Positions 14,465 to 26,775 of a DNA stretch of 64,000 nucleotides are shown here, piece by piece. The notes beneath the pieces are model-generated. The model worked only from the letters and a program-made list of their open reading frames with translations, was not told the origin of the DNA and searched no databases. The position numbers and the translations under genes were made by a program. The DNA is from Luscinia megarhynchos (lineage: Eukaryota > Chordata > Aves > Passeriformes > Turdidae): assembly GCA_034336665.1 (NCBI GenBank), contig CM067592.1, forward strand, positions 44,421,761 to 44,485,760. Direction: 5' to 3'. The number at the start of each line of letters is the position of its first letter. Positions within the stretch are counted from its first letter, which is position 1.

Positions 14465-16631
14465 AGCAGTTGTCTTGAAACAAAAATTAATTCTATTAAA
14501 TTTAAGAGGCACAGCATTTCTTTAGCATTTTCATATTCACTTTATTCATCTTTACTTCTTGTTTGCTGTATCACAAATATTTGCACTTTGAGACAGAAGT
14601 CAGAGCACATTATAATACCTGATATAATTTTTTTGTTCCCTTGAGAATGTTTCTGCTTTTCATTTGACAAACAAAATTAAAAATGTATTTTGTGTCTTTC
14701 AGAGAGTCTCTTTGTGTACACATATGTAATTAAACAGTGCTGATACAAGTTAGTTTTAGAAGGTTTGCATGTCTAGGAAGTTTCATTTATCTCTTACTAA
14801 GAAACTAGAATTTCCCTATAGAATCCAAAACTCTTTCAATTGTTATCTGAAATTAAGACGAAAATAGTTCATATACATTGACGATCCCACTAAAGATCAT
14901 AACTTGAAGATGCAAGTAAAGAAAGTGAAGACAAGTGTTTGTTTCGCACATGTATTGATGTTCTGCTTATATAGGAAACTGGGCACATATACAAGTAAAT
15001 GACCCAAATTAGTTGTTTGTTCACATGGGTGATGAAGCAAATAAAGGCTATAAAGTAGAAATATGCAGCTGCACCCATGACCATGTTCAAACCAGGTATG
15101 CAGTAGCTTGTGTATGATGCCCAATATTCAATGTTTACTTCATTTTTACTGCTTGACATAGGTATTTTATAATACTACTAGTATTGCTTTATACTTTGAC
15201 AACTGAACAGAACTGACTCTGATATGAAGGCACTCCCATTTTTGTGCACATGACAATAAAAAAAATTCCTAGATCAATCAGAATGCTCAAAATATTTAGA
15301 GATAATAAATATTTCTTTGTGCATGTTTATGTTCAGTAGAAATCTGTCAATTCTGCATCTGAAACTACCTCACCCTTTGTAAAGTCCTAGAGACTTTATG
15401 AACCAAAGTTCTAGAGACTTTTTTGCTGGCACATTGAAGTATGATAAATACACTGAATCAGGTACAAATATTTCAAGGAAAGGATGAAAATGTTTCAGTT
15501 AGCTGACAATCTGAATATAACAATATATTTATGCTCAGCTATTATTTTTGTACTCCATAAATGTGATTGGTTGTGTATTTTCATGCCTCTTTATGTGGTA
15601 CAGAGAAGCAATAATCTTCATCTAGGATCAAGCCCACCCAATGCATATAAACAATATGCTAAAATTCAGTTCTAGTCTTCACAGATACTTACATAGAAAA
15701 CTGCTGTTTTCTGTGATTAATTGTATTGCCGATGTCTCTCCTTTCCAACATGCAAAACTTTCTGATCAGCAGGCAGAGTTGCAGGAAGGCATTCTTGACC
15801 CAGGCTTGGCATTACCTAGCAATATTCTAACATGAATCTTGCTTGTAGATTATTTGAGCATTACTTTGTCAAGTATTATCTGCAAATAAACTGCTTAATT
15901 TTTTAAATTAATTCCTTCATGTCAGAGAGCAGAAGAGCAATAAATAAACTTTCTCACTTTCAGTGACCACCTTTCAGGTGATTAATTTGGCTCACTTTAT
16001 CTGTGAGATTTAATTTTCAGTGCTCAAACTTGAAACAGATCTTGGGATTTCTAAACGTTTTTTGTTATCTATGTGTTGTCTGCAGGGCGGTTGGGGGATG
16101 TATGTGACAGAGTGTAAAACTTCATATTGTCTTCTTCATATGGACAAGACAATGTATTCCAGAATGACATCTGGATTGTTAAATGGGAACAAACCCCTCA
16201 GTTTCAGGGTTCAGCTTGAGGATATCAAAAGCTGATACTGTTCTGTCACCACCTATGAAAATGTTTGCCATTCATGTCTTCCCACAGGTATTTTCTTATG
16301 GTGAATTATGCATATCTTCAGATATTTCAAGGAAAGTCCTTGGTTTATTTTGATAACATGTATAGGATGACGTTTAATTTTACCTATTTAATTCACAAGA
16401 AAATATTTTAATATGGATGTCATATATATACACAGATGTATGTGTTTCTGCAACGAGAGCATATTTTGCTCAGTACATGGCAATTGGCAAATAATTAAAA
16501 ATTTAAAGAATACATTGAAACCTTCTTTTGACTGTAGATGAATTGAATGTAGAATTCCTTAGAATGCACAGAAATGACAACCTAATATTTCAAGTTTGTA
16601 GATTTTTCTTAAATACATTTCTAAAATAGTT

Positions 16632-16723
16632 TTATTAAATGAAATAAATGAATTAAATTTATTAAATGAATTAAATGAATTAATTTATTAAATGAATTAA
16701 ATAGTTTTATTAAATGAATTATA
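16632..16723. repeat. AT-rich tandem-like repeat (TTAAATGAA units)
   Basis: Irregular repeats of TTAAATGAA and TTTATTAAATGAA run through about 90 bp. This is a low-complexity sequence with imperfect periodicity. Confidence 0.8.
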
Positions 16724-18376
16724 CTTTGTAGATTAAAGGGCAAATTTGATTTAACAATCAGCTTGTTAAACAGAAGCAATGAGAAATGGCTGTACTGCTT
16801 GGTAGATCTGGCTTCTCTTGCATAACAGAGGATTCTTGGGTGTTCTCTTCAGCCTATTTCCTATAAACTCAGGTTTTAAAAAATAACTTATTATTTATAC
16901 ATTTTATGTTCTATGTTAGCATATATATTATCCATGGCCTTGTACATATCTATCACTTTTTGTGGGATAGTGGTTTTTGATACTTTCTGATTTCACAAAG
17001 GAACACTTTAAAGGAATACTAAAAAGCTTCATATTTAAGTTCTCAATATTATATTTTTTAAATCCTATTCATTTTTCCTACGGGTACCCTAGTAATCCTG
17101 TAAAATCTTCTTAAGCAGGATATTTATAGCAGCTGAATCAAAGTAATATTATATGCTTAGAAACACACAGAATAAGAATTTTGAGACCTTAAATACAAAC
17201 TAAATACAAACTAATGGGTTTGTATAAACATGCATAAACAAGAAAGGAAAAAATGTTAGTTTATACTTAAGGTTTTTGGGTAGAATTGCAGTGATTTTCT
17301 ATAATTCTTGATTGTACCACAGACCCCCACGGTAAGTAATTTTATCTCTTTTTGTCTTTGTCTCTGCTCATCATAATAGATGATAAGCTATACTTTCTTC
17401 CTATACCTGCTGTATTTAATAATCACCACTCTTGACATTAGAAGCACTGTTACATTCACCTTGTATCATTCTGAGTAACCTGACCTATAAAGCATAATTC
17501 TGCCATTTATTTGAAGCTTTCTACAGGATTTCTAATCATTTATTTTCCTATTCTAAATCCATTAGGCAACAAAACACATACAAGTCCTTTTGGGAAGATG
17601 CTATCAACTTCAGCTTTTAGAAGCAGTTTTTGAACCAAATCAATATATAGGTTTTATAGCTCTCTATTTGGGGAAAAAAGTTCCAGTATGTGTCCATAAA
17701 TTAAAATTAGTTATACAAACTAGGCTTCTATAGCAATAAGATGAAGGAAAAAAATAAAGGAGAACCCTTCCGATAGAAAATAGGGAAGATGAATAATGCA
17801 ATATTTAATAAACTTTGTTCCTCTGGGCTTGCAACAAGGGTTTAATAACATCTAGTACTAAGGTAGTGAAGTAAAATCATTAAAATTTTAGCTAATTTCC
17901 TCATGTTTAAGGTCTCATTTAGTAATATATATAAGAAGTTTAATGGTCAAATTAGAAACATACTGAGAAGAATAGGCTTCTATATGTAGAAATCAGTGAA
18001 AATTGTCTTTAGAACGATCAGCTTGAAGTATTAATAAGGACTTTAATATGATTGTAAGCATTTATTTTGAATTTGAATAGTATTCATAGTCTGCAATTCA
18101 ATGAACTAGAATGGTGAAGAATTAAAAAAATATACAGTACATTTCTGGGAATGAAATTTAGGAAATATGTGTATTTATTCTTTTCCTAAATAGCTGAGAA
18201 AGTGGGTGCATAATTAGAAAGTTGGTATGGAAGACCAGAACTAAATTCTAATTGTGAGCCATATAAATAGCATCATAGGCCCAAATATTCCATGGAAATG
18301 TTTCCTATGAACAAATTAAATTAAAAAGATAGGAGGAGGTTTCTGAAAAGGTCTCTGAAGGATGCCTGGTTTTTTT

Positions 18377-18664
18377 CTCCTCTCCTCTCCTCTCCTCTCC
18401 TCTCCTCTCCTCTCCTCTCCTCTCCTCTCCTCTCCTCTCCTCTCCTCTCCTCTCCTCTCCTCTCCTCTCCTCTCCTCTCCCTCTCCTCTCCTCTCCTCTC
18501 CTCTCCTCTCCTCTCCTCTCCTCTCCTCTCCTCTCCTCTCCTCTCCTCTCCTCTCCTCTCCTCTCCTCTCCTCTCCTCTCCTCTCCTCTCCTCTCCTCTC
18601 CTCTCCTCTCCTCTCCTCTCCTCTCCTCTCCTCTCCTCTCCTCTCCTCTCCTCTCCTCTCCTCA
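18377..18664. repeat. Long pentanucleotide array (CTCCT)n
   Basis: About 57 almost perfect 5-bp units, strictly C/T on this strand, with a single phase slip (one extra C) at about 18480. All frames are open through it because the repeat lacks stops. The purine/pyrimidine asymmetry makes it a candidate for triplex (H-DNA) formation, which is an inference from composition. Confidence 0.97.
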
Positions 18665-21600
18665 AGCACTTAAAGGAATAAGACCCCCAAAGGGAAATCA
18701 TTGTTAAGACTGATGCTAAAAAGCATTCTGCTGGGACAAAATGAAGTGTTAGCAGCCTCTTGCCAGGTGGCCCATGCTGGCCAGTGCTGCAATCCACAAT
18801 CTGGAGAGATGTCAGAGCAGGTGGGTGGGATAGATCATTTAAACCATTGTGTTCGCTCCTACTGCCTTGCTGCTTTCACAGGCACAGAGGGGAACACTTT
18901 GTCACCAATAGACCATGACTCAGAAAAGCAGCAGGACAAAATCCCAGGCAAATTCAGCTGATTAAGCACCTACCTCCGGGATTTCCTCAGTTTCCTTAAT
19001 CAGAAAAAAATCTCTTGCATTTGGGAAAATGTTTCTTACAAAAATGAACTGCATGAAGAGTGAGCTCAACCTGGGTTCAGCTCCTTCTCTAGCTGAGCTC
19101 TTCCCATTTCTCCTGTTTTCCAGAAGCTCCTGTTTGATGGGTCCACCAACTGTATGGGCACAGGGAAGGGGGCCCAGGCTCCTGGAGGCTGGAGTCCTGG
19201 AGTCCAGGCAAGCACTGGACAGGTTGTGGTAAAATACTGAATATCTCAGGACTGGATTCAAACCAGCCAGTGGAACTCTATTCCCACCAAATTTGCTGAG
19301 GCTGGATGGCAGCAAATACTAACCCTCTTCAATACATCAGTGTAAATCAAGGCAGCCAAATCTTTTCACTGGCCTCTGAGATTTATGCATTTTAGGAGAT
19401 GTGAGTGTTAAAATTTTCTTTCAGAAAATAAAACATCATAAGATGTAAGGAATGTGAAATATAAGCTGTTAACCAGAAACACTGTATTCTCCCTAGAGGA
19501 ACAAAAGTTGCATATTGTTGCTATGATACCTCATTAGGAAAATTTATTTGAGCAGTAGAGATGATTTTTCTAATCACTTTAATACTTCCAAATCCTTTTA
19601 GAAATACTGCTTTATGTTTCCAAATAGGCATTGCAGTTAATATTGTGCACTTGATACATTAGCAAGACCAATATGCTCACTCTTGTGTCATGTTTTTCTC
19701 AAAAACGCTTGCCCCCGTTTACCTAGAATAATACTATTATTGCTTTGACCATAATTCTGGGGGCATTTAATTTGTTTCTCTTTTGTAGTAAGTTTGAAAC
19801 CATGATATCTAAATAGTTCATTGTTTTCTGCTTAGAACATGATGAAAAGCATTGTAAGTAATAATTATTAGATTGCATTATTCCCATCTACCCTTAACAC
19901 ACAGTTAATAATTTTTATTAAATCATTATGTTAGAAATGTTTATTACACTGTAGTGCAAATCTTAATTGCCCTGAACTGTATCATTTATTTTCTTTAAGA
20001 GATGTCTCTGAATATTTAGGACATCTCTTATGATGGCTCTGAAATAGCTGAAAAGCAAAAGAGAAAGTGGAAGTTACTTTTGTATTACCCTGCTATTACA
20101 CAAAACTTTCTGCTGCTTCTAATTTGAAATCATTGTCTTACCAACTTATTTGTCCATCATACACCAACAGTTCTTTCACCCAGTCCATATATCCAGTGCA
20201 GGAAGAGTTCAGCCTAGTGCTTTCATATTACACAAATCCTTTAACTTGTACTTGCAGTAAATTGCCAAATGTTCCAAGTTAATTTTAGAAAGGTGAGCTT
20301 GCATGGAGTCCACAAGCTGTTGCTGAGAATGCAAGATGAGTGTTTATGTACAAAACTATAAATGAGTCCTAGCATATTTTATAGAGGTCAAAGCACTTGA
20401 ACCATTAGTTTATGTCTGTGGAAAGCAAAGGTTCTGAAGATGACTCAAAACAATGACAATATGCATTTAGATGCTGAGGTGTGAGTGTAGACTGACTCAA
20501 AGCGCTCAGTCACACTTCAGATGCCCTTGATAAAGGAAAGCAGGGATCCACATTTCACTCAAAATATGATTGTGCTTTGGTATCTAGACTTCCTCAGTCT
20601 CAAAGCTGCTTTAGCAAACCTGCTTGCAAGCAACAAAACCATCAGTATTTCATTACATCCGTGCTATTGGTGTGAAGTGTGGAGAAGATGTGCTGTTACT
20701 GTTTCTTGGAATAGAGCAGTTCAGGAATAAATTCACTGGTACTGAGAACTTAAGCATTCCTTCAGTCAGTAAACAAAAGTAACTTGACAGCTGTAGTCTT
20801 TTTACTAAAGTAAGATTTAACTAATTTTGTTTTGAGTATAGGCAGTACAGTTTTGGGGGTTTTTTTTTGGTCAGTCAGTCTGTATTAGGCAGCTTCATAT
20901 CCACCCATCAGGAGGGATCCATGCCCATTAAAGCTTCACAATGGGTCACTATGGCAGACTCCTGAGTTACCTTCTCCATGCTAAGTACAAAGAGAGCAGT
21001 GCAGAAGTCCTGCTCTGCAGTCAGAAAAGAATGTATGTGTTCTACTTCTCTGTAGGTTGTGGAGAGAATAATTCCCTGACATCTACCACTAGTATTCACT
21101 AGCCTTACTTCTGAGACTATTTCATAACTCAGAGAACATCCATAAATTATGGCTGAATGGAAAAACAGATTTAGCTTCAGACTGTCACTTTTTAAACACG
21201 TATAATTTCTTAGTGGATCTTCACATCAGGACACTTTAGTCTTTACTCCCTGGAAGTTTTACAGAGAGTTGGTGGTATTGGTGTTGAGCTTTAGTTATTA
21301 ATAAACTCTGATGTTAGACAAGGGTGCTTGTTCCTTTTTTGATGGGTGCAGTGTCTTATGAGCACAGTGAACCACTGATAAATATTCTGTAGATGTGCCA
21401 TAGGAAAACATTAGGAGAACACTAGGGATTCTTACTGGATGTTTATATGTTTATAAGGATGTTTGTATGTTGCACTTCTGAGAAAGAGTGATAAAATATT
21501 TGCCTTCTGCCATTAAAAGTGGTGAACACTATGGCAAAATTCTGCCTGCGTTGAAGACTAAATAAACCCTGAATGGCTGTTTCTGCCACTGGACAAGTTC

Positions 21601-24600
21601 CCTGTTCACTTTGTCACATTTTTCTGTTGGGGAGCTCCACAACATAGACTTTAGTTGCATCAGCTGGAAAACCCTATCTCAGTGGAGAAGAACTCCACAG
21701 CCTGTCTGAAAGCAAAACTGATTGTCATCTCTCTAAGAAGATGCCACTAAAATGTGGTAGAAAATGTGATCCCTGAACTACAAAAAGCTGGTTGGTCAAT
21801 GAGATAAAAGCCAAGCTCTTTTGTTGTGTCCATGGAAATGACAAAAGCTACTATGCAGTATTTTTAAATCAATATCTGCTTAAAATGACACACGTATTGC
21901 TCTCTAACCATAAACAGTGGCTCTGTTTCCATCTTTTAACGGCCACAGAAGAAGAGCATGGACATACATATGCTTAATTTTTTGCCTTATCCAGATTCGG
22001 AAGATCAGTTGGTCTTTATCCAAGGAACTAGGAAAAAGACATTTCTCCTTAGAAACTCATCTCTCTCTCTCACACCACCAAATTCTGGTGATTTCATAGG
22101 AATCTTTGCAGATGCTTGTCATTGACCCTTAGTTTTCCAAAAGCCCAAATTTTTACTTGGCTATCTTGCCCATGGTATAAATCTGACTGCTCTTTCCTAT
22201 TGAAAAACTCCCTCAAACACAAAAATATCAAAAGCTGAGATTGTTATATTGTTGCATGAAAAGCATGGTATCCTGTGGAAGCAACCATTACAAAAAACCA
22301 GCTATGAATAAGGACAAGTGATTAAATTCTGATTTTGTTACAATGCTTTAAGTCTTGTTTTATGAACTCTAGGGAAACTCTCAGAAAAGCTAACGTTGTT
22401 TTTTTTGAGTATGTCAGAAGAGATGGAGAGCATCTATAGTGGTTTTCTAAATGACCAGGTTTCTGCTTTGTCAGCCAATGAAGCATGCCCTCTGAAGCCT
22501 TCAGGAAGCCTTGTACATGAACCTGACCTTTCTCAGCTTTAATTAGACCTGTCCAGAGATATTAAAGAAAAAGCTGGCCCAAATTCGCTCTGTATTCCTT
22601 TCTCCAAAGGTAAAATGTGAAATTAAAATCTAAAATTCTCACAGCTGACTGAAAAGTCTGTGAGTGAAGTCTTTTCCTTGGACACCTGGTTGCAATCTGG
22701 TGCTATTCTTCAAGACAAAGCCTTCTGGGCAGTGGGGAGAATATGCTGAAGCACAGCCCTTGTGGAACATGTGGTTGTCAGCACCTTCACAGCTTGAGCC
22801 TTCCAGGTCATTGCACTGCATCAGTCTTTGAGATAGGGTCATTCCCTTCATCTGTCTGATCTTTCTGGAGCTACTGTTTCCCTGTTCCACCTTGAGTATC
22901 AAGTGCTTAATGCCATTTTCCCAGGTGTGTGGTCTAGAATGTTTTTGGCAGCAGTATTCCAATTAAAGCTGAGGACATCTTAACATAATTAGAGAGAACT
23001 AAGTCTCTAGGTATCCTCCTCATTGCCACAAGCACTACTTGCCTTAAAAAACTTCTGCTGAGAACCTGAATCTCTGGCAATCTTTTTTTGCTGACCTTAG
23101 ATATGTTCGTGGTGCGTATGCTGGGGCACGTAATCCCAAATCATGGTCATTTTAAATTCAGCAGCAGCAGGAATTTAGTGGAGAGGTTTGCAAGACTGGT
23201 AATATTCAGTGGACACATCTTCAAAGAACACCCAAGGGACTTTAACAAACAGGGCATGTCAAATTTTTGCTTGGAGTTGAGCTAGTGCTTGGGAATATCT
23301 ATTTAGCACAGCCCTAAATCTTCTATTTCTCCTACTCAGAAACTTATGAACCAAATAACTGATGTAAAACATTCTCTTTTGTCACATCCACTTCCTTCTG
23401 TTCATTGTTATATGTCTGTGCTATGTAAGAATCCCATAATTTTGCAATTAATTTTGTCATTGAGTTGCACAGAATCATAAAATTGAGAACTTTCTGAACT
23501 GGCAAAAAACTGTGCTTCAACTATGATTTCCTTGTGAAGTCAAGGTATCTTGGCATTCAGAGTGCTGAGAAAATGCATTATTTAAATACTCAGGTCATAT
23601 GTGAAGATGTTCACATTAAGCACAAACATGGTTTATACTCTCAGCTTTTCTCAACCCATAATATGTGGCCTATTGCTGCCTCAAGTACTGTTAGCTGCAA
23701 AGCTGTAGAAACTAATTTCTATTTAGGAAGGCATAATCAGGTCATAGAAGTTGTTGGTCCTCTTAATTCGGCACTGGACTAGAAGGACCTGTCATCACCA
23801 CACTATGGATAATTTAATTGTGTTTCAGATAGGCTGAACTTGGCTATGAACTTCCAAGTACAGTTTAGGTACGCAATGTTAAAATGGGCAACATTTAGTA
23901 TTCAGTTTGTAGTGTCGTGGTCAAAAAAGTCACCATAAGTCTTTCTGTTCCCTGTTTTTTCTTTTCCACAGGGATTTTTGACAGGTTGTTAAACTCCACC
24001 AATAATACAAAACTAAAACCAAACCAAAACAACAGCCTAACAAAAAATCCACAATGATAAGAACAACAAAACCCCCAAATCAACCAAACAAAAACCAGTG
24101 CCCTAAATGCAAATACATTTGTTTGCTACAGAGTTCCAGAACATGGATGCTGGTTGTTCAGAATGTTAGGATGTCTCCGTTTTGTTTCCACTAGTTAAAG
24201 GGAAAAAAGGAGGCACCACCTGCAATTTGGGTTAGTCCTCGCAGCCTGACAGACTCTATGGAGTCATAAAGGTTAATTATGCATTACTCTTCTATTGATT
24301 ATAAAATGAAAAATATTGACTTTTGCTAAGGAGTAATTTTTATTTATATAATCAAACTGACAATGCTACCTAAATAAAAATGAATTCTTAGCTACTAATC
24401 ATATGCCTTTTTAAAAATCATAAAAACTAGTAAAATTTTTTCATCAGAATTATTTCTAAAGAAAATGAAATTCAGAATGGTATTGGTGCATCTATTTTTA
24501 GAGTTCTCTGTGGCTTTGACCTTATCTCTTCCTTCATGAACTTCAATATTTTATGCTGAGTGGGTTCTGGGTTTCTGTTTGGTTTTTTTCTATGTGACAT

Positions 24601-24707
24601 TTTAATGACTGCTTTCATTTTTGATGTTGTTGTTTCTGTGTCCTCAGGATATTCCCTTGGTTCATGGGATATTTTTGACTGCAAGTCCTTGGGAAAATGG
24701 CAGCGAT

Positions 24708-25275
24708 ATCTGCTGGTTTTGGATGGGGTGCAGTCACTTTTTTCATTGTGTCAGGTATGATGTTGTGTTTTGGATTTGTGAAGCACAAAGGGTTGATAAC
24801 ATAGAGATGTTATTATTGCTGAGAAGGTCTTACAGAGAGCCAACATCATTACTGCTTTATATGACTGCCAAGAAGGTGAGAAAATTGGGAGGCAAGAGGG
24901 AGACCCAAACTGGTCAGAAATATTCTAGACGCTCAGTATTTCAAGCTGAGCACAAGAAGGAGGACAGAGGGTGCATTTGGAGGGATGACATTTGTCTTCC
25001 CAAGTCACTCTGAGGCTTGAGGGGGCCCTGCTGTCCTGGCGATGCAGAACACCTGCCTGCCCATGGGAATGGTGCAGGAGATCTTTGGGTTTTGTTGGTT
25101 TTTTTGCCTGTGTGCGTGGCTTCTGCATTCCCTATGCAAATGAATTGTTCTCCACCTGTGAGCTTCACTGCATTTACCCTTGCAGTTCTCTGCCCAGACC
25201 AGCCCGCTAGTGAGGCATTGAATGAGAATGGCTGTGGGTGGTGCCTGGTTGTGGGCTGCGGTTAAACCACAACAT
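24708..25275 (+). mobile_element. ERV LTR remnant at the left edge of kinase unit A
   Basis: The stretch can be aligned by eye with the 6.17-6.76 kb LTR. Shared landmarks are GTGTTTTGGATTTGTG near 24770, the CTGCCTGCCC block near 25050, and the terminal GTTAAACCACAACA at 25260-25274. It is clearly diverged from that copy. The next bases (ATGAGAAATAGAG) also follow the LTR-like remnant at 36909, so this end coincides with the left edge of the repeated unit. Confidence 0.6.
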
Positions 25276-25640
25276 GAGAAATAGAGAAAAAGCAGTTTTA
25301 ATGCAAGAGGAGGCAGAATGAAGCATCCAAATTTTGGAATGGTGGTGGTGATGGTTTTTCTGTTTTCCTAAGCGTGTCTTCCTGTAGCCTGTCCATCACC
25401 TGATCTATTTGGTCTCTGCCTCAAAACTTCAGTTTTTCTGCAACTGGCCCACTTGGGCCCACTGCTTTCTTCCTACCAGTACTTTGTGAGCTGTCCCTCA
25501 GTCTGTTAGAAATTTCTTTTCTTGCTTGCATTACATCCACATCAGACAGCTCCCTCTGATGCACGGATGTGCCCAGGGAGCTCCAATAGGTACACCTCAG
25601 TTGGGTGAGGCTCCTTGGAAATGCTGCAGCAGTGCAGCAG

Positions 25641-26057
25641 TGTGGATGATAAAACGTTGCCTGAAAAAGGCCCTAGGGATTTTGTGCCCTGAGGCAATGG
25701 AACCTTTCATGAGGGAGCCCCCACTCCCTGCCAGAACCCCTGTTATCATTTAGGCTTTCTATTGGTTTTTAACTTTACTAGATGATTGATCTTTTTCTTA
25801 CCTAGAATCTTAAAGCAACTGGATAGCTTCTCAACTCATAATTTTACTGGTTAGAATTTCAATCCATTTGAAACCTATAAAGACTCCTTGCTATGCCACG
25901 TAACCGGATTTTACTAGTGGAACCCTTCGGAGAAATAAACTACCTTCGGAACCTCTACGGCAAGTCCCGGAGTCTCTGTCTCTTCGGAGCTCTCGGAGCT
26001 ATCCGGGCTCCCATAGCAGCTGGGGTCTAGAACAACCCTAGCCCCGGCAGCTACACA
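25641..26057 (+). mobile_element. Solo LTR insertion present only in unit A
   Basis: The 417-bp insertion is absent from the matching site in unit B (near 37271). It starts TGTGGATGAT and ends AGCTACACA, so it has the TGTG...CACA inverted ends of an LTR. It has a TATAAAG box at 25876 and an AATAAA signal at 25934, spaced as in a U3-R-U5 unit on the plus strand. Flanks GCAGCAG and GAAGCAG may be an imperfect target duplication. It differs from the GTTAAACCACA-ended family. It lies about 0.5 kb upstream of the GC-rich 5' region of kinase copy A. Confidence 0.8.
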
Positions 26058-26544
26058 GAAGCAGGATGATGTGTATGCAATGGATGTACTGTTTAGCTTT
26101 CCATGTTCTCATCAAGCCTACCCTTTTTTTGGCCTCTGCCCCACCTTGTTCTGCAGCAAACATGTGAGATAGAAAGTCTACTAAAACGCTTCCTGATGTT
26201 TTGTCCCCCAGCTGTTATTAATGCAGTGATTTCCTTGATGCTGTATTTTAGAGCCCTAGCTGGAAGAAACTTTGTGCTTTACCACAGGAGAATGAATGGC
26301 CAAAGATCCTGTTCTCATTTCTCCTTGCCTCATATCATGGTCCCTTCTCAGTGAGGGCTATAGGGGTACAGTGTGTCTTTGGAGTTACTCTTAGATGCTT
26401 TCAGCAATAGGTTATGCACTAGGATGGCTTTTTATGCGGCTTTGTAGCAGAGGAGAACTTTGCAGGCATTTTTTGGCATTAGCTGTAGAGAAGGTCAGCT
26501 TCTCCACATGACCTCACCAGCCAGCCTCCTAATTGTGATGTGGA

Positions 26545-26736
26545 GCTCCTATTGTGATGCCAGCGGCCGCATCCCGGCGCTGTCACGGCAAAGTTGCTGT
26601 GCCGAGGCTCGGGAGGCCTCAGTGTGCAGAGCAGCTCTTTGGCACGCTCACTGCAGGCGGGAGCTGCTGCTCGACGAGGTCTCTGCCAGCAGGTTGCACC
26701 CTGGCAGCAGTCTGAGTATTTTCTTTGTGCCCACAG
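26545..26736 (+). promoter_or_regulatory. GC/CpG-rich 5' region of kinase copy A
   Basis: A short CpG-containing stretch (GCGGCCGC, CCCGGCGC, CTCGACGAGG) lies directly upstream of the first coding exon and is almost identical in copy B. It ends in a good splice acceptor (TTTGTGCCCACAG) at 26736, so part of it is probably promoter or 5'-UTR exon plus intron. No TATA box or donor could be assigned, and the transcription start is unknown. Confidence 0.4.
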
Positions 26737-26775
26737 GTGTTGTCTGGTGCAGGCTTGAGCAGAACTGCTGCAGCC

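Larger units (their letters stand above)
13859..24707. other. AT-rich non-coding DNA with microsatellites, no gene recognised
   Basis: Apart from the simple repeats listed separately, this stretch has only short unsupported ORFs. The longest ones come from the CTT and CTCCT arrays. An A/C-rich tract lies at about 24000-24100. A TTAAATGAA-type low-complexity stretch lies at 16632-16723. I see no exon-like block with splice sites matching a known family. Confidence 0.55.

Noticed and set aside
14301..14525. Poly-Leu and poly-Arg ORFs
   Set aside because: Products of the (CTT)n microsatellite.
18316..18797. ORFs of 100-160 codons on both strands
   Set aside because: They are read through the (CTCCT)n array, which has no stops in any frame; there is no protein-like content outside the repeat.
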